A stretch of 64,000 nt of DNA, from NCBI GenBank assembly GCA_021732005.1, contig JAKFVT010000033.1, positions 124,001-188,000 on the forward strand, in the 5' to 3' direction. Both the position numbers and the translations under genes were made by a program. Below the pieces are notes generated by a model, which was given only the letters and a program-made list of their open reading frames with translations, had not been told where the DNA came from and ran no database searches. This document shows positions 38,706 to 53,611 of this stretch, piece by piece; within the stretch, counting starts at the first letter, position 1, and every line of letters begins with the position of its first letter. The DNA is from Mycobacterium sp. (GTDB taxonomy: Bacteria > Actinomycetota > Actinomycetes > Mycobacteriales > Mycobacteriaceae).

Positions 38706-39509
38706 TTACGCTTTCGCGCCGTGCCGGCCGGCGCCCTTCGCGAATCGCTGTGCACCGGCAAGGGACTCGGCGGCCACCCGCGACAGGCTGCCGAATTCGA
38801 AGTCCATGGCGTCAGCTTCGGACTGACCCCACTGGTTGAGCGCCGACATGCGGTCCGAACGCAGGCACAGCTGCGGAAGCTGGGCCAGTTCGGCGGCCAA
38901 TTCCTCGGCGGCCTGGCGGCTCTGACCTGATGGCACCACCCGGTTGGCCAGGCCGATGGCCAAGGCTTCCTCGGCGCCGACGGCCCGGCCGGTCAGGATC
39001 AGGTCCATCGCCCGGCTGTGGCCGATGAGCCGGGGCAAGCGCACGGTGCCGCCGTCGATCAGCGGAACCCCCCACCTGCGGCAGAAGACCCCGAACTCGG
39101 CGTCCTCTTCGGCAACTCGCAAATCGCACCACAGCGCCAATTCCAGACCGCCGGCCACGGCGTAGCCGCTGACCGCGGCGATCACCGGTTTGGACAGCTG
39201 CATGCGGCTGGGTCCCATCGGGCCCGGAGCCGCTGGGCCGGCGACATCGGACCCTGTCCGAGGGCGGTGGGTCGGGTTAGTGTCGGGTGTGCCGATGGCC
39301 TTGAGATCGGCTCCGGCACAGAAGGTTCCGTTGTCCCCCCAAAGTACCGCCACTGACGCCGACTCGTCTTTGTCGAACTCGTCGAAGGCGTCGAACAAGG
39401 CCATCGCGGTGGGACCGTTGACGGCGTTGCGGGCCTGCGGACGGTCGATGATCACCGTCGTGACAGGCCCATTCTTTTCGACGCGCACCGGATTCGGTTC
39501 GTCGGTCAT
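38706..39509 (-). CDS. echA5: Enoyl-CoA hydratase/isomerase family protein
   Basis: A 267-aa crotonase. The oxyanion-hole parts are FCAGADLKAIG and AVSGYAVAGGLELALWCDLRVAEE. It is the last gene of a four-gene operon (fadE8-echA4-paaX-echA5), each joined by an ATGA overlap. Acts on an enoyl- or acyl-CoA; which one is not clear. The symbol is given by sequence and gene order as recalled for M. tuberculosis Rv0675. Confidence 0.85.
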   Translation of the reverse strand: MTDEPNPVRVEKNGPVTTVIIDRPQARNAVNGPTAMALFDAFDEFDKDESASVAVLWGDNGTFCAGADLKAIGTPDTNPTHRPRTGSDVAGPAAPGPMGPSRMQLSKPVIAAVSGYAVAGGLELALWCDLRVAEEDAEFGVFCRRWGVPLIDGGTVRLPRLIGHSRAMDLILTGRAVGAEEALAIGLANRVVPSGQSRQAAEELAAELAQLPQLCLRSDRMSALNQWGQSEADAMDFEFGSLSRVAAESLAGAQRFAKGAGRHGAKA

Positions 39510-40246
39510 GTCGCCTCCACCAGTTGTCCCTCATCCCGCCGCGCGACCAGTTCGGCGGCGAAGTCTGCATAGGCCCGCCGAAGTGCCGCGCCGGGCCATC
39601 GCGCCGGCAGCAGTTCTTCTGGCAGCACCGGATCGGTGAGCAGGTGGCGCACAATCGCGGCGGCGGCACGGAAGCGTGCTGGAATGTCCTGCGCGGCAGT
39701 CACCTCGTCGAGAAGCCGCTGTCCGGTGATCGCCCAACCATCCAGATCCCACAGCCGCCCGGTCAGCTCGGCCGGATCATCGTCGCGTGCGTGCAGCACC
39801 CGCACCCGTTCGGCGATCTCGGCAGGCAACTCGTCGTCGAGGTTGTCCGGACGCAACCAGACGCCCTCCCGTATCTCACCGAACCGCCTGAGCTGCAGAG
39901 TGTTTCGCAAGGCGGCGCGGGCCCGGGCATCCATACCGACCGCGGTGATCACCAAGGTGACCCAGTCGCCGTTCCAGTCGCGCATGCGTGGGTAGAGCGC
40001 ATCGTCCTGGCGGCGCTGGCGGGTCAACAGCCGGTCGGACAGTCGATACCCGTCATCGGAGCGCACCAGATCACCGGCGGCCACCATCCGGGTCAGCGCC
40101 ACCCGCAGGGTCTGCTCGCGGATGCCGAAATCCGATGTCAGCTGCAGCAATTCGGCCGAGGTGGCCCAGGCCGGGTGAGCGCCGAGCAAGACACTCAGCA
40201 CCACCGATCGGGCGGTCATCTTCGCCAACGACTGCGGCACGCTCAC
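39506..40246 (-). CDS. PaaX-family transcriptional regulator
   Basis: A 246-aa regulator. The N-terminal winged helix (KMTARSVVLSVLLGAHPAWATSAELLQLTSDFGIREQTLRVALTRMVAAGDL) and C-terminal PaaX domain match the repressor of phenylacetyl-CoA catabolism, whose effector is an aryl-CoA. Placement between two enoyl-CoA hydratase genes, with ATGA overlaps on both sides, suggests it senses a CoA ester and controls this operon. By recall it matches Rv0674. Confidence 0.85.
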   Translation of the reverse strand: MSVPQSLAKMTARSVVLSVLLGAHPAWATSAELLQLTSDFGIREQTLRVALTRMVAAGDLVRSDDGYRLSDRLLTRQRRQDDALYPRMRDWNGDWVTLVITAVGMDARARAALRNTLQLRRFGEIREGVWLRPDNLDDELPAEIAERVRVLHARDDDPAELTGRLWDLDGWAITGQRLLDEVTAAQDIPARFRAAAAIVRHLLTDPVLPEELLPARWPGAALRRAYADFAAELVARRDEGQLVEAT

Positions 40247-41151
40247 ACTCCCGACGCGCGGCGCCCGTGGTCACCGAACGGCTCGTCGCGGTGGCGGACC
40301 GCCTCCCGGAATCCGTGCTCCCGGGCGTCCGCCACGAACGCGTGCCCCTCCGGGGTGTGCCGGGCGATCCCGTCGAACACTGTGCTGACCATCCGGCTGG
40401 TCGCCACGCCCTGCTGATACAGGGCGGTGTTCATCGCCAGCTTCACCATGATCAACTGATTCACCGGCACCGCGGCGATGCGCTCGACGAGCCGTTCGGT
40501 GCGCTCGTCGAGCTCGGCCGCATCCGGCGCCTCGACCGCCAGTCCCCACTCGGCGGCCTGCGCGCCGGTGATGCAATCCCCGGTCAGCAGAAGGCGTTTG
40601 GCGCGCTGATCACCCAGACGATGCGCCCACAACCCGGCTGCGGGAACACCCCACACCCGGGTCGGCGGATAGCCGATCTTCGCGTCGGAGGCGGCGATCA
40701 CCTGGTCGGCGTGCAGCGCGATATCGGTGCCGCCCGCCACGCAATACCCGTGAATCTTCACCACCGTCGGCTTGTCGGCATGCATAAGGCTGGAGAAGCC
40801 CCGCACGAAACGGCTCATCATCTGATAGTCGATCATCGGATCCCATGGCCGGTCGGCCTTGTGGTTGACCGCCTGCGTCTTGCCGTCGAGCACGGTGCCC
40901 TGCCGGTCCCCGCCGCCCGCCGACGATGAGCCGTCGGCGTAGGCACCGAGATCGAAACCGGCGCAGAATCCTTCGCCGCGGCCCGACACCAAGATCACGT
41001 GCACGTTCGGGTCCAGGTCGGCCCGTTCCACCAGCGCGGCCAACTCCAGCGGGGTCTCCGCCACGATCGCGTTGCCCTTGTCGGGCCGGTTGAAGGTGAT
41101 GCGGGCAATCCGATCGGTGACCTCGTAGGTCATCGTCTTGAGTTCGGTCAT
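40243..41151 (-). CDS. echA4: Enoyl-CoA hydratase/isomerase family protein
   Basis: A 302-aa crotonase. The oxyanion-hole parts are FCAGFDLGAYA and IHGYCVAGGTDIALHADQVIA, with a longer insert (SSSAGGGDRQGTVLDGK) between them. I chose ATG 41151, overlapping the fadE8 stop (ATGA); the frame is open upstream only in the shadow of fadE8. Acyl-CoA metabolism with its neighbours; the substrate is not known. Confidence 0.85.
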   Translation of the reverse strand: MTELKTMTYEVTDRIARITFNRPDKGNAIVAETPLELAALVERADLDPNVHVILVSGRGEGFCAGFDLGAYADGSSSAGGGDRQGTVLDGKTQAVNHKADRPWDPMIDYQMMSRFVRGFSSLMHADKPTVVKIHGYCVAGGTDIALHADQVIAASDAKIGYPPTRVWGVPAAGLWAHRLGDQRAKRLLLTGDCITGAQAAEWGLAVEAPDAAELDERTERLVERIAAVPVNQLIMVKLAMNTALYQQGVATSRMVSTVFDGIARHTPEGHAFVADAREHGFREAVRHRDEPFGDHGRRASGV

Positions 41152-42776
41152 CCCTTCACCAGGCAGCGTTCGATGATCGGCGCCAGGTCGAGCCCGGCAG
41201 GCAGCGTCCCGAACGCACCGCCCCAGTTGCCGCCGACCCGGGATGCCAGGAACGCCTCGGCGACCGCAGGATGACCGTGGCGGACCAGCAGCGAACCTTG
41301 CAGCGCCACCGTGATGTCCTCGGCGATCGCGCGTGCGCGGTACTCGATGCCGTCGAGGTTCTCCAGCTCCGAACGCAAGTCGGCGACGTGCGCATCGAGG
41401 CGCGCATCCTGACCTGCAGTGATCGCCAGCTCGTCGAAGAGGACGCCAACGCACTCGGGACGGGTTGCCATGGCGCGCAACGTGTCCAGCGCGCTGACGT
41501 TGCCCGAGCCTTCCCAGATGCCCATCAGCGGCGCCTCCCGGTACAGGCGCGGCATTCCGGACTCCTCGGCATAACCGTTGCCGCCCAGGCATTCCATCGC
41601 CTCGGCGGCGTGCGGGGTGGCACGTTTACACACCCAGTACTTGGCGGCCGCCAGACCGATTCGGCGCAGCAGGGTCTCGCGTTCGTCGCCGCGGACCACG
41701 GCATCGGTGGCTCCGGCCATCCGCATCGCGACGATGGTGGCCGCCTCGGCCTCGACGGCGAGGTCGGCGATCACATTGCGCATCAACGGCTGGTCGATCA
41801 GATAGGCGCCGAATGCCTTCCGGTGCTGAGTGTGGTGCACCGCGCGGGTCAAGCCGTTGCGCATGCTGGTGGCGCTGCCCAGGGTGCAGTCCAGCCGGGT
41901 GAGGTTGACCATCTCGATGATGGTGGGCACGCCGCGGCCCTCCTCGCCGACCAGCCAGGCGATGGCACCGTCGTATTCCACCTCGCTGGAGGCGTTGGCG
42001 TGGTTGCCGAGCTTGTCCTTCAAGCGCTGCAGGAACATTCGGTTGCGGGTGCCGTCGGGAAGTACGCGCGGCAGCATGAAACAGCTCAGGCCGCCGGGCG
42101 CCTGCGCCAGCACCAGGAAGATGTCGCTCATCGCCGCGGAGGTGAACCACTTGTGACCGGTGATGGTGTAGCTGCCGTCGCCGTTGGGGACGGCCTGCGT
42201 GGTGCCGGCACGGACGTCGGAGCCGCCCTGCTTCTCGGTCATCGACATTCCCGCGGTGATGCCGACCTTGGTGGCAGGCACTTTCAGTTCGGCATCGTAC
42301 TTCCGGCTGGTCAGCAGCGGCTCGTAGATCGCGGCGAGTTCGGGGTTGTGCCGCAGCGCGGGGACGACGGCGTAGGTCATCGAGATCGGGCAGACGTGCC
42401 CGGGCTCGGGAGTCCACACCCCCATCTTCGCCGCGCGGACCACATGGGCGCCGGGACGATCGTCGGCCCACGGCGCGGCGTGCACTCCGTGAGCGATCGC
42501 CGTGCGCATCAGCTCGTGATAGGCGGGGTCGTACTCGATTTCGTCGACGCGGTAGCCGTAGCGGTCGTGGGTCTGCAGGATCGGCTGGTTGCGATCGGCC
42601 AGCTCGCCCCAGCGCTGCGCCTTGGCACTGCCCGCGAGCGCGCCGAGCTCAGTGACCTCGTCCAACCCCCAGTGGCCGCCCTCGCGAATGAGCGCCTCGA
42701 TCAGAACCGGCGAGCTGGCCGGGTTGTGGTCCGTCAGCGGCGGGACCTGGTTGGTGACGACATGCGTATCCGACAT
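41148..42776 (-). CDS. fadE8: AidB-like acyl-CoA dehydrogenase
   Basis: A 542-aa FAD protein of the AidB branch. TNQVPPLTDHNPASSPVLIEAL and GGHWGLDEV are typical of AidB. The FAD/substrate part shows SMTEKQGGSDVRAGTT and HKWFTSAAMSD, and the C-terminal catalytic region YREAPLMGIWEGSGNVSALD. First gene of the acyl-CoA operon. AidB proteins may act on isovaleryl-CoA-type substrates or bind DNA; the operon favours CoA metabolism. Confidence 0.9.
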   Translation of the reverse strand: MSDTHVVTNQVPPLTDHNPASSPVLIEALIREGGHWGLDEVTELGALAGSAKAQRWGELADRNQPILQTHDRYGYRVDEIEYDPAYHELMRTAIAHGVHAAPWADDRPGAHVVRAAKMGVWTPEPGHVCPISMTYAVVPALRHNPELAAIYEPLLTSRKYDAELKVPATKVGITAGMSMTEKQGGSDVRAGTTQAVPNGDGSYTITGHKWFTSAAMSDIFLVLAQAPGGLSCFMLPRVLPDGTRNRMFLQRLKDKLGNHANASSEVEYDGAIAWLVGEEGRGVPTIIEMVNLTRLDCTLGSATSMRNGLTRAVHHTQHRKAFGAYLIDQPLMRNVIADLAVEAEAATIVAMRMAGATDAVVRGDERETLLRRIGLAAAKYWVCKRATPHAAEAMECLGGNGYAEESGMPRLYREAPLMGIWEGSGNVSALDTLRAMATRPECVGVLFDELAITAGQDARLDAHVADLRSELENLDGIEYRARAIAEDITVALQGSLLVRHGHPAVAEAFLASRVGGNWGGAFGTLPAGLDLAPIIERCLVKG

Positions 42777-42838
42777 GACACCACTATTACAGTTCTACGA
42801 CAATCGCACAAGATTCGTAATATGGCAGGCTGGATGGC

Positions 42839-43174
42839 GTGAAGCCGAACTCCGTCATCCACGCCGCCACCCAATGGCTCGAACACGAACCGGTGCCCGC
42901 CGACCAGTCGGTGCGCGGCGAGCCGCACACCGGGACAGCCGAACTCGGAACATTCGGCGGCCTCGAGGTCGGAGTATGGGAGATGACGCCCGGAGTCATG
43001 CGCGACGTCGAGGCCGACGAACTGTTCGTGGTGCTCTCCGGCGCGGCCACCGTCGAGTTCGACGACGGCAGCCCGACGCTCACGCTGGGCGCCGGCGACG
43101 TGGTGCGGTTGGCCAAGGACACCCCGACGGTGTGGACGGTGACCGAGACGCTGCGAAAGGTGTATCTCGTCTAG
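42839..43174 (+). CDS. Small cupin-domain protein
   Basis: A 111-aa single-domain cupin (DUF861-like). The barrel has GGLEVGVWEMTPGVMRDVEADELFVVLSGAATVEFDDG and GDVVRLAKDTPTVWTVTE; the residues expected to bind metal are only partly present. GTG start at 42839, 15 bp after a -10-like TAATAT (42818-42823), so the leader would be very short. It is divergent from fadE8. Function unknown. Confidence 0.75.
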   Translation: MKPNSVIHAATQWLEHEPVPADQSVRGEPHTGTAELGTFGGLEVGVWEMTPGVMRDVEADELFVVLSGAATVEFDDGSPTLTLGAGDVVRLAKDTPTVWTVTETLRKVYLV

Positions 43175-43176
43175 GT

Positions 43177-43245
43177 TCGGCGGGCAGGAGCGAAGCGACC
43201 CGGGGAATTTTCTCGGCGGGCAGGAGCGAAGCGATCCGGGGAATT
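43177..43245. repeat. Two direct copies of a 33-bp intergenic repeat
   Basis: Copies at 43177-43209 and 43213-43245 start TCGGCGGGCAGGAGCG and end CCGGGGAATT, differing at one base. They fill the space between the cupin and lpqP stop codons, and the lpqP stop (TAA on the minus strand, 43246-43244) uses the last bases of copy 2. Confidence 0.9.
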
Positions 43246-44074
43246 AGCCGCGCCGGCCGGGGTGCGCGGCGAAGAAGTCCCACATCCGCTCGGTGGCGAA
43301 CGACGGCCAGTCGTGTTCGCCACCGGCCACGGTGATCAGCTCGACGCTGCGTCCACTCGGACAGCTGGCCGCCGTTGTCGTCAGATCCCCGTCGACCGTC
43401 GTCGCCGGAGGTTCGCAGTGATCGACGTTGCGCCAGAACGCACTGACATCGGGCGGCGTCATGGTCGCGATCGGCAGAACGGTCCCGCGTCGGCCGTCAT
43501 AGCGCACCAGGCGGTCGTCGGTGCCGTGGATGTGCAGCACCGACGTGGGGCGCGGCGCCGGGCAGGCAGCGAGCTGAGTGGCCGCGTCCGGCCCGATCGC
43601 CGCGAAAAGACTGGTGTTGCACGCCAACTTGTACGCCATGATCCCGCCGTTGCTGATCCCGGCGACAAAGATGCGCGCTGGGTCGATGTCCAGCTTCTCG
43701 GCGATGTTGCGGACGGCGGCGGTGATGAAACCGACATCGTCGACGTTGTCCTTGCTCGCTTGTCCACAACACCCGTCGGCGTTCCACGATCCACCCACCC
43801 CGTCGGGATAGGCGACCACGAACTTGGCGGAGTCGGCCTGCTCATCCCAGCCGTACTGCCGCTGCGCCTGTTTCGCGCTACCGGTCCACCCGTGCAGCAT
43901 CACGACCAGCGGCGCCGACTTCGGCAGCCCCTCGGGAACGTAGAGCCGGTAGTCGCGGTCGACGCCGCCGACCTGGATCGTGTGCGCGCTCACACCCGGC
44001 GCGAACCCGGTCGCGGGTGCGCAGGCCGCCACCAGAAACAGCGCGACCAGCAGCGCGACTCGACCAGCCCACAC
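43244..44074 (-). CDS. lpqP: Secreted esterase lipoprotein LpqP (PHB-depolymerase type)
   Basis: A 276-aa lipoprotein. The signal peptide has the lipobox LVAAC at about residue 18. The alpha/beta-hydrolase domain shows VVMLHGWTG, the nucleophile in VAGISNGGIMAYKLAC, the acid in HGTDDRLV, and the base in GGEHDWPSF, the pattern of esterases in the polyhydroxybutyrate depolymerase/feruloyl esterase group. It follows end by only 2 bp on the same strand. The natural substrate is unknown. Confidence 0.88.
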   Translation of the reverse strand: MWAGRVALLVALFLVAACAPATGFAPGVSAHTIQVGGVDRDYRLYVPEGLPKSAPLVVMLHGWTGSAKQAQRQYGWDEQADSAKFVVAYPDGVGGSWNADGCCGQASKDNVDDVGFITAAVRNIAEKLDIDPARIFVAGISNGGIMAYKLACNTSLFAAIGPDAATQLAACPAPRPTSVLHIHGTDDRLVRYDGRRGTVLPIATMTPPDVSAFWRNVDHCEPPATTVDGDLTTTAASCPSGRSVELITVAGGEHDWPSFATERMWDFFAAHPGRRG

Positions 44075-44076
44075 GG

Positions 44077-44829
44077 CTAGCCGAGGTGTTCCCGCAGAAA
44101 GGCGATGTCGTCCTTGCGGCCCTCGTCGGCCGTCTCACAGATCACCGGTGCGTCCGCCGCCTGCACGACCGCGACCAGAAGTTGCGGATCGATCTGTCCC
44201 GTACCGAAATTGGCGTGCCGGTCAGCGCCGGAGCCCTTGGCATCGCGGGAATCGTTGCAGTGCACCAGGTCGATGCGGCCGGTGATGGCTTTGATCCGCT
44301 CGACGGCGTCGATCAGCTCCTCGCCGGCCGCCCAGGCATGACAGGTGTCGAGGCAGAACCCGATGCCGGTGTCAGCTATGCGCTCCCACAACCGGGCGAT
44401 CGTGTCGAAGTGGCGCGCCATCGCATGATCGCCGCCGGCGGTGTTCTCCAGATACACCGGCACGCTGGTCTCCAGCTGCGCCAGGGCCTTCGCCCAGCGC
44501 TCGAAGCCGGCCTCCATGTCGTTGTCGTCGGCGTGACCCCCGTGCACGATGACCGCGGTCGCGTCGATCTCGGCGGCGGCGTCGCAGGTGTCCTGCAGGA
44601 TCTTGCGCGACGGGATGCGCACCCGGTTGTTGGCCGACGCCACGTTGATCAGATACGGCGCATGCACGTACAGCGGAACCGGCGACGCCTTCAGCGTCTC
44701 GGCATCGTCGCGCGGTTTGGGCTTCTTCCAGCTCTGCGGATTGCCGAGAAAGAACTGCACCGCCTCGGCGCCGTCGGCGGCCGCGGCCGCCAGCGGGTCA
44801 TCGCCGTGGACATGGGAACCAATGAGCAC
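44077..44829 (-). CDS. end: Deoxyribonuclease IV (AP endonuclease)
   Basis: A 250-aa TIM-barrel enzyme of the Nfo family, which cuts DNA at abasic sites in base excision repair using three zinc ions. Zinc ligands and motifs: GSHVHGDDP at the N-terminus, [29 protein letters not shown] (the family signature) and LVHCNDSRD. It lies 2 bp upstream of lpqP. Confidence 0.93.
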   Translation of the reverse strand: MLIGSHVHGDDPLAAAAADGAEAVQFFLGNPQSWKKPKPRDDAETLKASPVPLYVHAPYLINVASANNRVRIPSRKILQDTCDAAAEIDATAVIVHGGHADDNDMEAGFERWAKALAQLETSVPVYLENTAGGDHAMARHFDTIARLWERIADTGIGFCLDTCHAWAAGEELIDAVERIKAITGRIDLVHCNDSRDAKGSGADRHANFGTGQIDPQLLVAVVQAADAPVICETADEGRKDDIAFLREHLG

Positions 44830-44870
44830 GCGTCGAGTCTAGGCGCGCGCACCGACGCCGCGCACAGCCG

Positions 44871-45518
44871 TCATCTCCGCCAGAACAGGTGATGGGTGAC
44901 CCCACTCGGGCTGGGCACGACCTCGTGGTGGAACCGGTCGTCGAGCTCGTCGGGCGACTCCCACAGCCTCGATCCGGCGCCGATCGTCACATCGGCGACG
45001 GCCACGTGCAGCGTGTCGACCAAGCCGGCGTCGAGGAACTGCCGGACCGTCGTCGCACCCCCGCCGAGCCGGACGTCCTTGCCGCCGGCGGCCGCCTTCG
45101 CCTGCTCCGCGACCCGCGCCAGGCTGTCGGAGACGAAGTGAAACGTCGTCTCCCCCAACGTCAGCGACGGCCGCTCGTGGTGGGTCATGACGAACACCGG
45201 CGTGTGGAACGGCGGCTCCTCGCCCCACCAGCCCTGCCACTCGGGGTGGTCATCCCATGGACCGCGGTAGGGACTGAACTTGTTGCGGCCCATGATCTCC
45301 GCGCCGATGTTGTTGTAATAGTCACGGGTGAAGTAGTCGTCGAGCCCGCGCGTACCGCCCGGGTCGCGCCGGCCCACCCAGCTGGCCGTCGCGCCCACCC
45401 ACGTGAAGAGGGCGGGCTGATCGGCGTCGCCGAACGGCCGCTCGAAACATTGGTTGAGGCCCGCGCCGAAGCCGTCGCGCGACAGCATGAAGTTGTGGAC
45501 TCTGAGCAATTGGGGCAC
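44871..45518 (-). CDS. Dihydrofolate reductase/RibD-like protein
   Basis: A 215-aa protein. VHNFMLSRDGFGAG at the start, GAEIMGRNKFSPYRGPW and VFVMTHHERPSL, then DVRLGGGATTVRQFLDAGLVDTLHVAVADV match the DHFR-like C-terminal domain of riboflavin deaminase/reductases. Paralogs are common in actinobacteria and their substrates are mostly unknown. I chose GTG 45518, which has AGGAGGAAT upstream. By recall M. tuberculosis has a ceramidase gene at this position instead. Confidence 0.82.
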   Translation of the reverse strand: MPQLLRVHNFMLSRDGFGAGLNQCFERPFGDADQPALFTWVGATASWVGRRDPGGTRGLDDYFTRDYYNNIGAEIMGRNKFSPYRGPWDDHPEWQGWWGEEPPFHTPVFVMTHHERPSLTLGETTFHFVSDSLARVAEQAKAAAGGKDVRLGGGATTVRQFLDAGLVDTLHVAVADVTIGAGSRLWESPDELDDRFHHEVVPSPSGVTHHLFWRR

Positions 45519-45590
45519 GCATTCCTCCTGGGATTCTTCGACAGTCGCCAAGGTAGACCCGGCTAGCCGCCCGAACTCATCGCCGCGGCG

Positions 45591-45650
45591 GCCGAGCGTA
45601 ACGCCAGGGTTGCATTCGGCGCCGAAACCCGCCCTGGCGTTACGTTCGGC
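45591..45650. repeat. Large inverted repeat (REP-like element)
   Basis: Two 19-bp arms, starting GCCGAGCGTAACGCC and ending GGCGTTACGTTCGGC, pair with one mismatch around a 22-nt centre that itself contains the 12-bp palindrome TTCGGCGCCGAA. A nested, cruciform-capable structure in the 209-bp gap between the DHFR-like gene and rpoC. Confidence 0.85.
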
Positions 45651-45672
45651 AATAGGGCAATAGGGCAATAGA
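45649..45672. repeat. 8-bp tandem repeat, three copies
   Basis: GCAATAGG is repeated twice exactly, then once as GCAATAGA, directly between the inverted repeat and the rpoC terminator. It is a likely slippage site. Confidence 0.85.
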
Positions 45673-45700
45673 AAAAGCCCCCGCCGAAGCGGGGGCTTTT
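45673..45700 (-). terminator. Terminator of rpoBC
   Basis: A perfect 12-bp stem, AAAAGCCCCCGC/GCGGGGGCTTTT, with a CGAA loop (UUCG closed by C-G in the rpoC transcript). It lies 28 bp after the rpoC stop. The A/T ends make it usable from both strands. Confidence 0.9.
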
Positions 45701-45727
45701 CCTGTGACTGACGGACTAGCGGTAGTC

Positions 45728-49708
<3,981 letters not shown>

Positions 49709-49741
49709 CTAGATAACTTAACGCCCGCGGCGGAGCCGCAA

Positions 49742-53248
<3,507 letters not shown>

Positions 53249-53503
53249 CTAATGCGACAGACCGGAAGCATCCGGGAGGTCGCGATATCTGCGTCGGTTC
53301 GGCTGGCCTACTCGAGGCCCGGGCCTGTCCCCGACGCACGCGACACGCCAAGAGGTCTCTGAGCTGGGCTCAGATTAAAGACCGGCGATGTCAGGTGCAG
53401 GTTGAGGTGGGCAGGATGCAGCCAGCGCAACGTCCAACAATAGCGGAGAACGGCGCATTCCTCAACAACCGGGTGCCGGGCAGGCTGGCGCTGGCTGGCG
53501 AAC

Positions 53504-53561
53504 TAGCTACCCATGCACACATGCTGGTCAACAGACTGACCCGTTTAGGCCCTTCCGTCAA
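53504..53561 (-). promoter_or_regulatory. Candidate tandem promoters of rpoBC
   Basis: Minus strand. First: -35 TTGACG (53561-53556), 17 bp, -10-like CAGTCT (53538-53533). Second: -35 TTGACC (53531-53526), about 16 bp, TAGCTA (53509-53504). The second -10 is poor. The 363-bp gap between rpoB and the hydrolase gene holds these and the rpoB leader; no gene seen. Confidence 0.45.
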
Positions 53562-53611
53562 GCGTTGACGCGGTATTTGGTGTGGATAAATCGCTAGGCC
53601 CGGCTTTGCCC

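Noticed and set aside
41152..41592. N-terminal extension of echA4
   Set aside because: It lies within fadE8 in another frame; the ATG at 41151 is coupled to the fadE8 stop.
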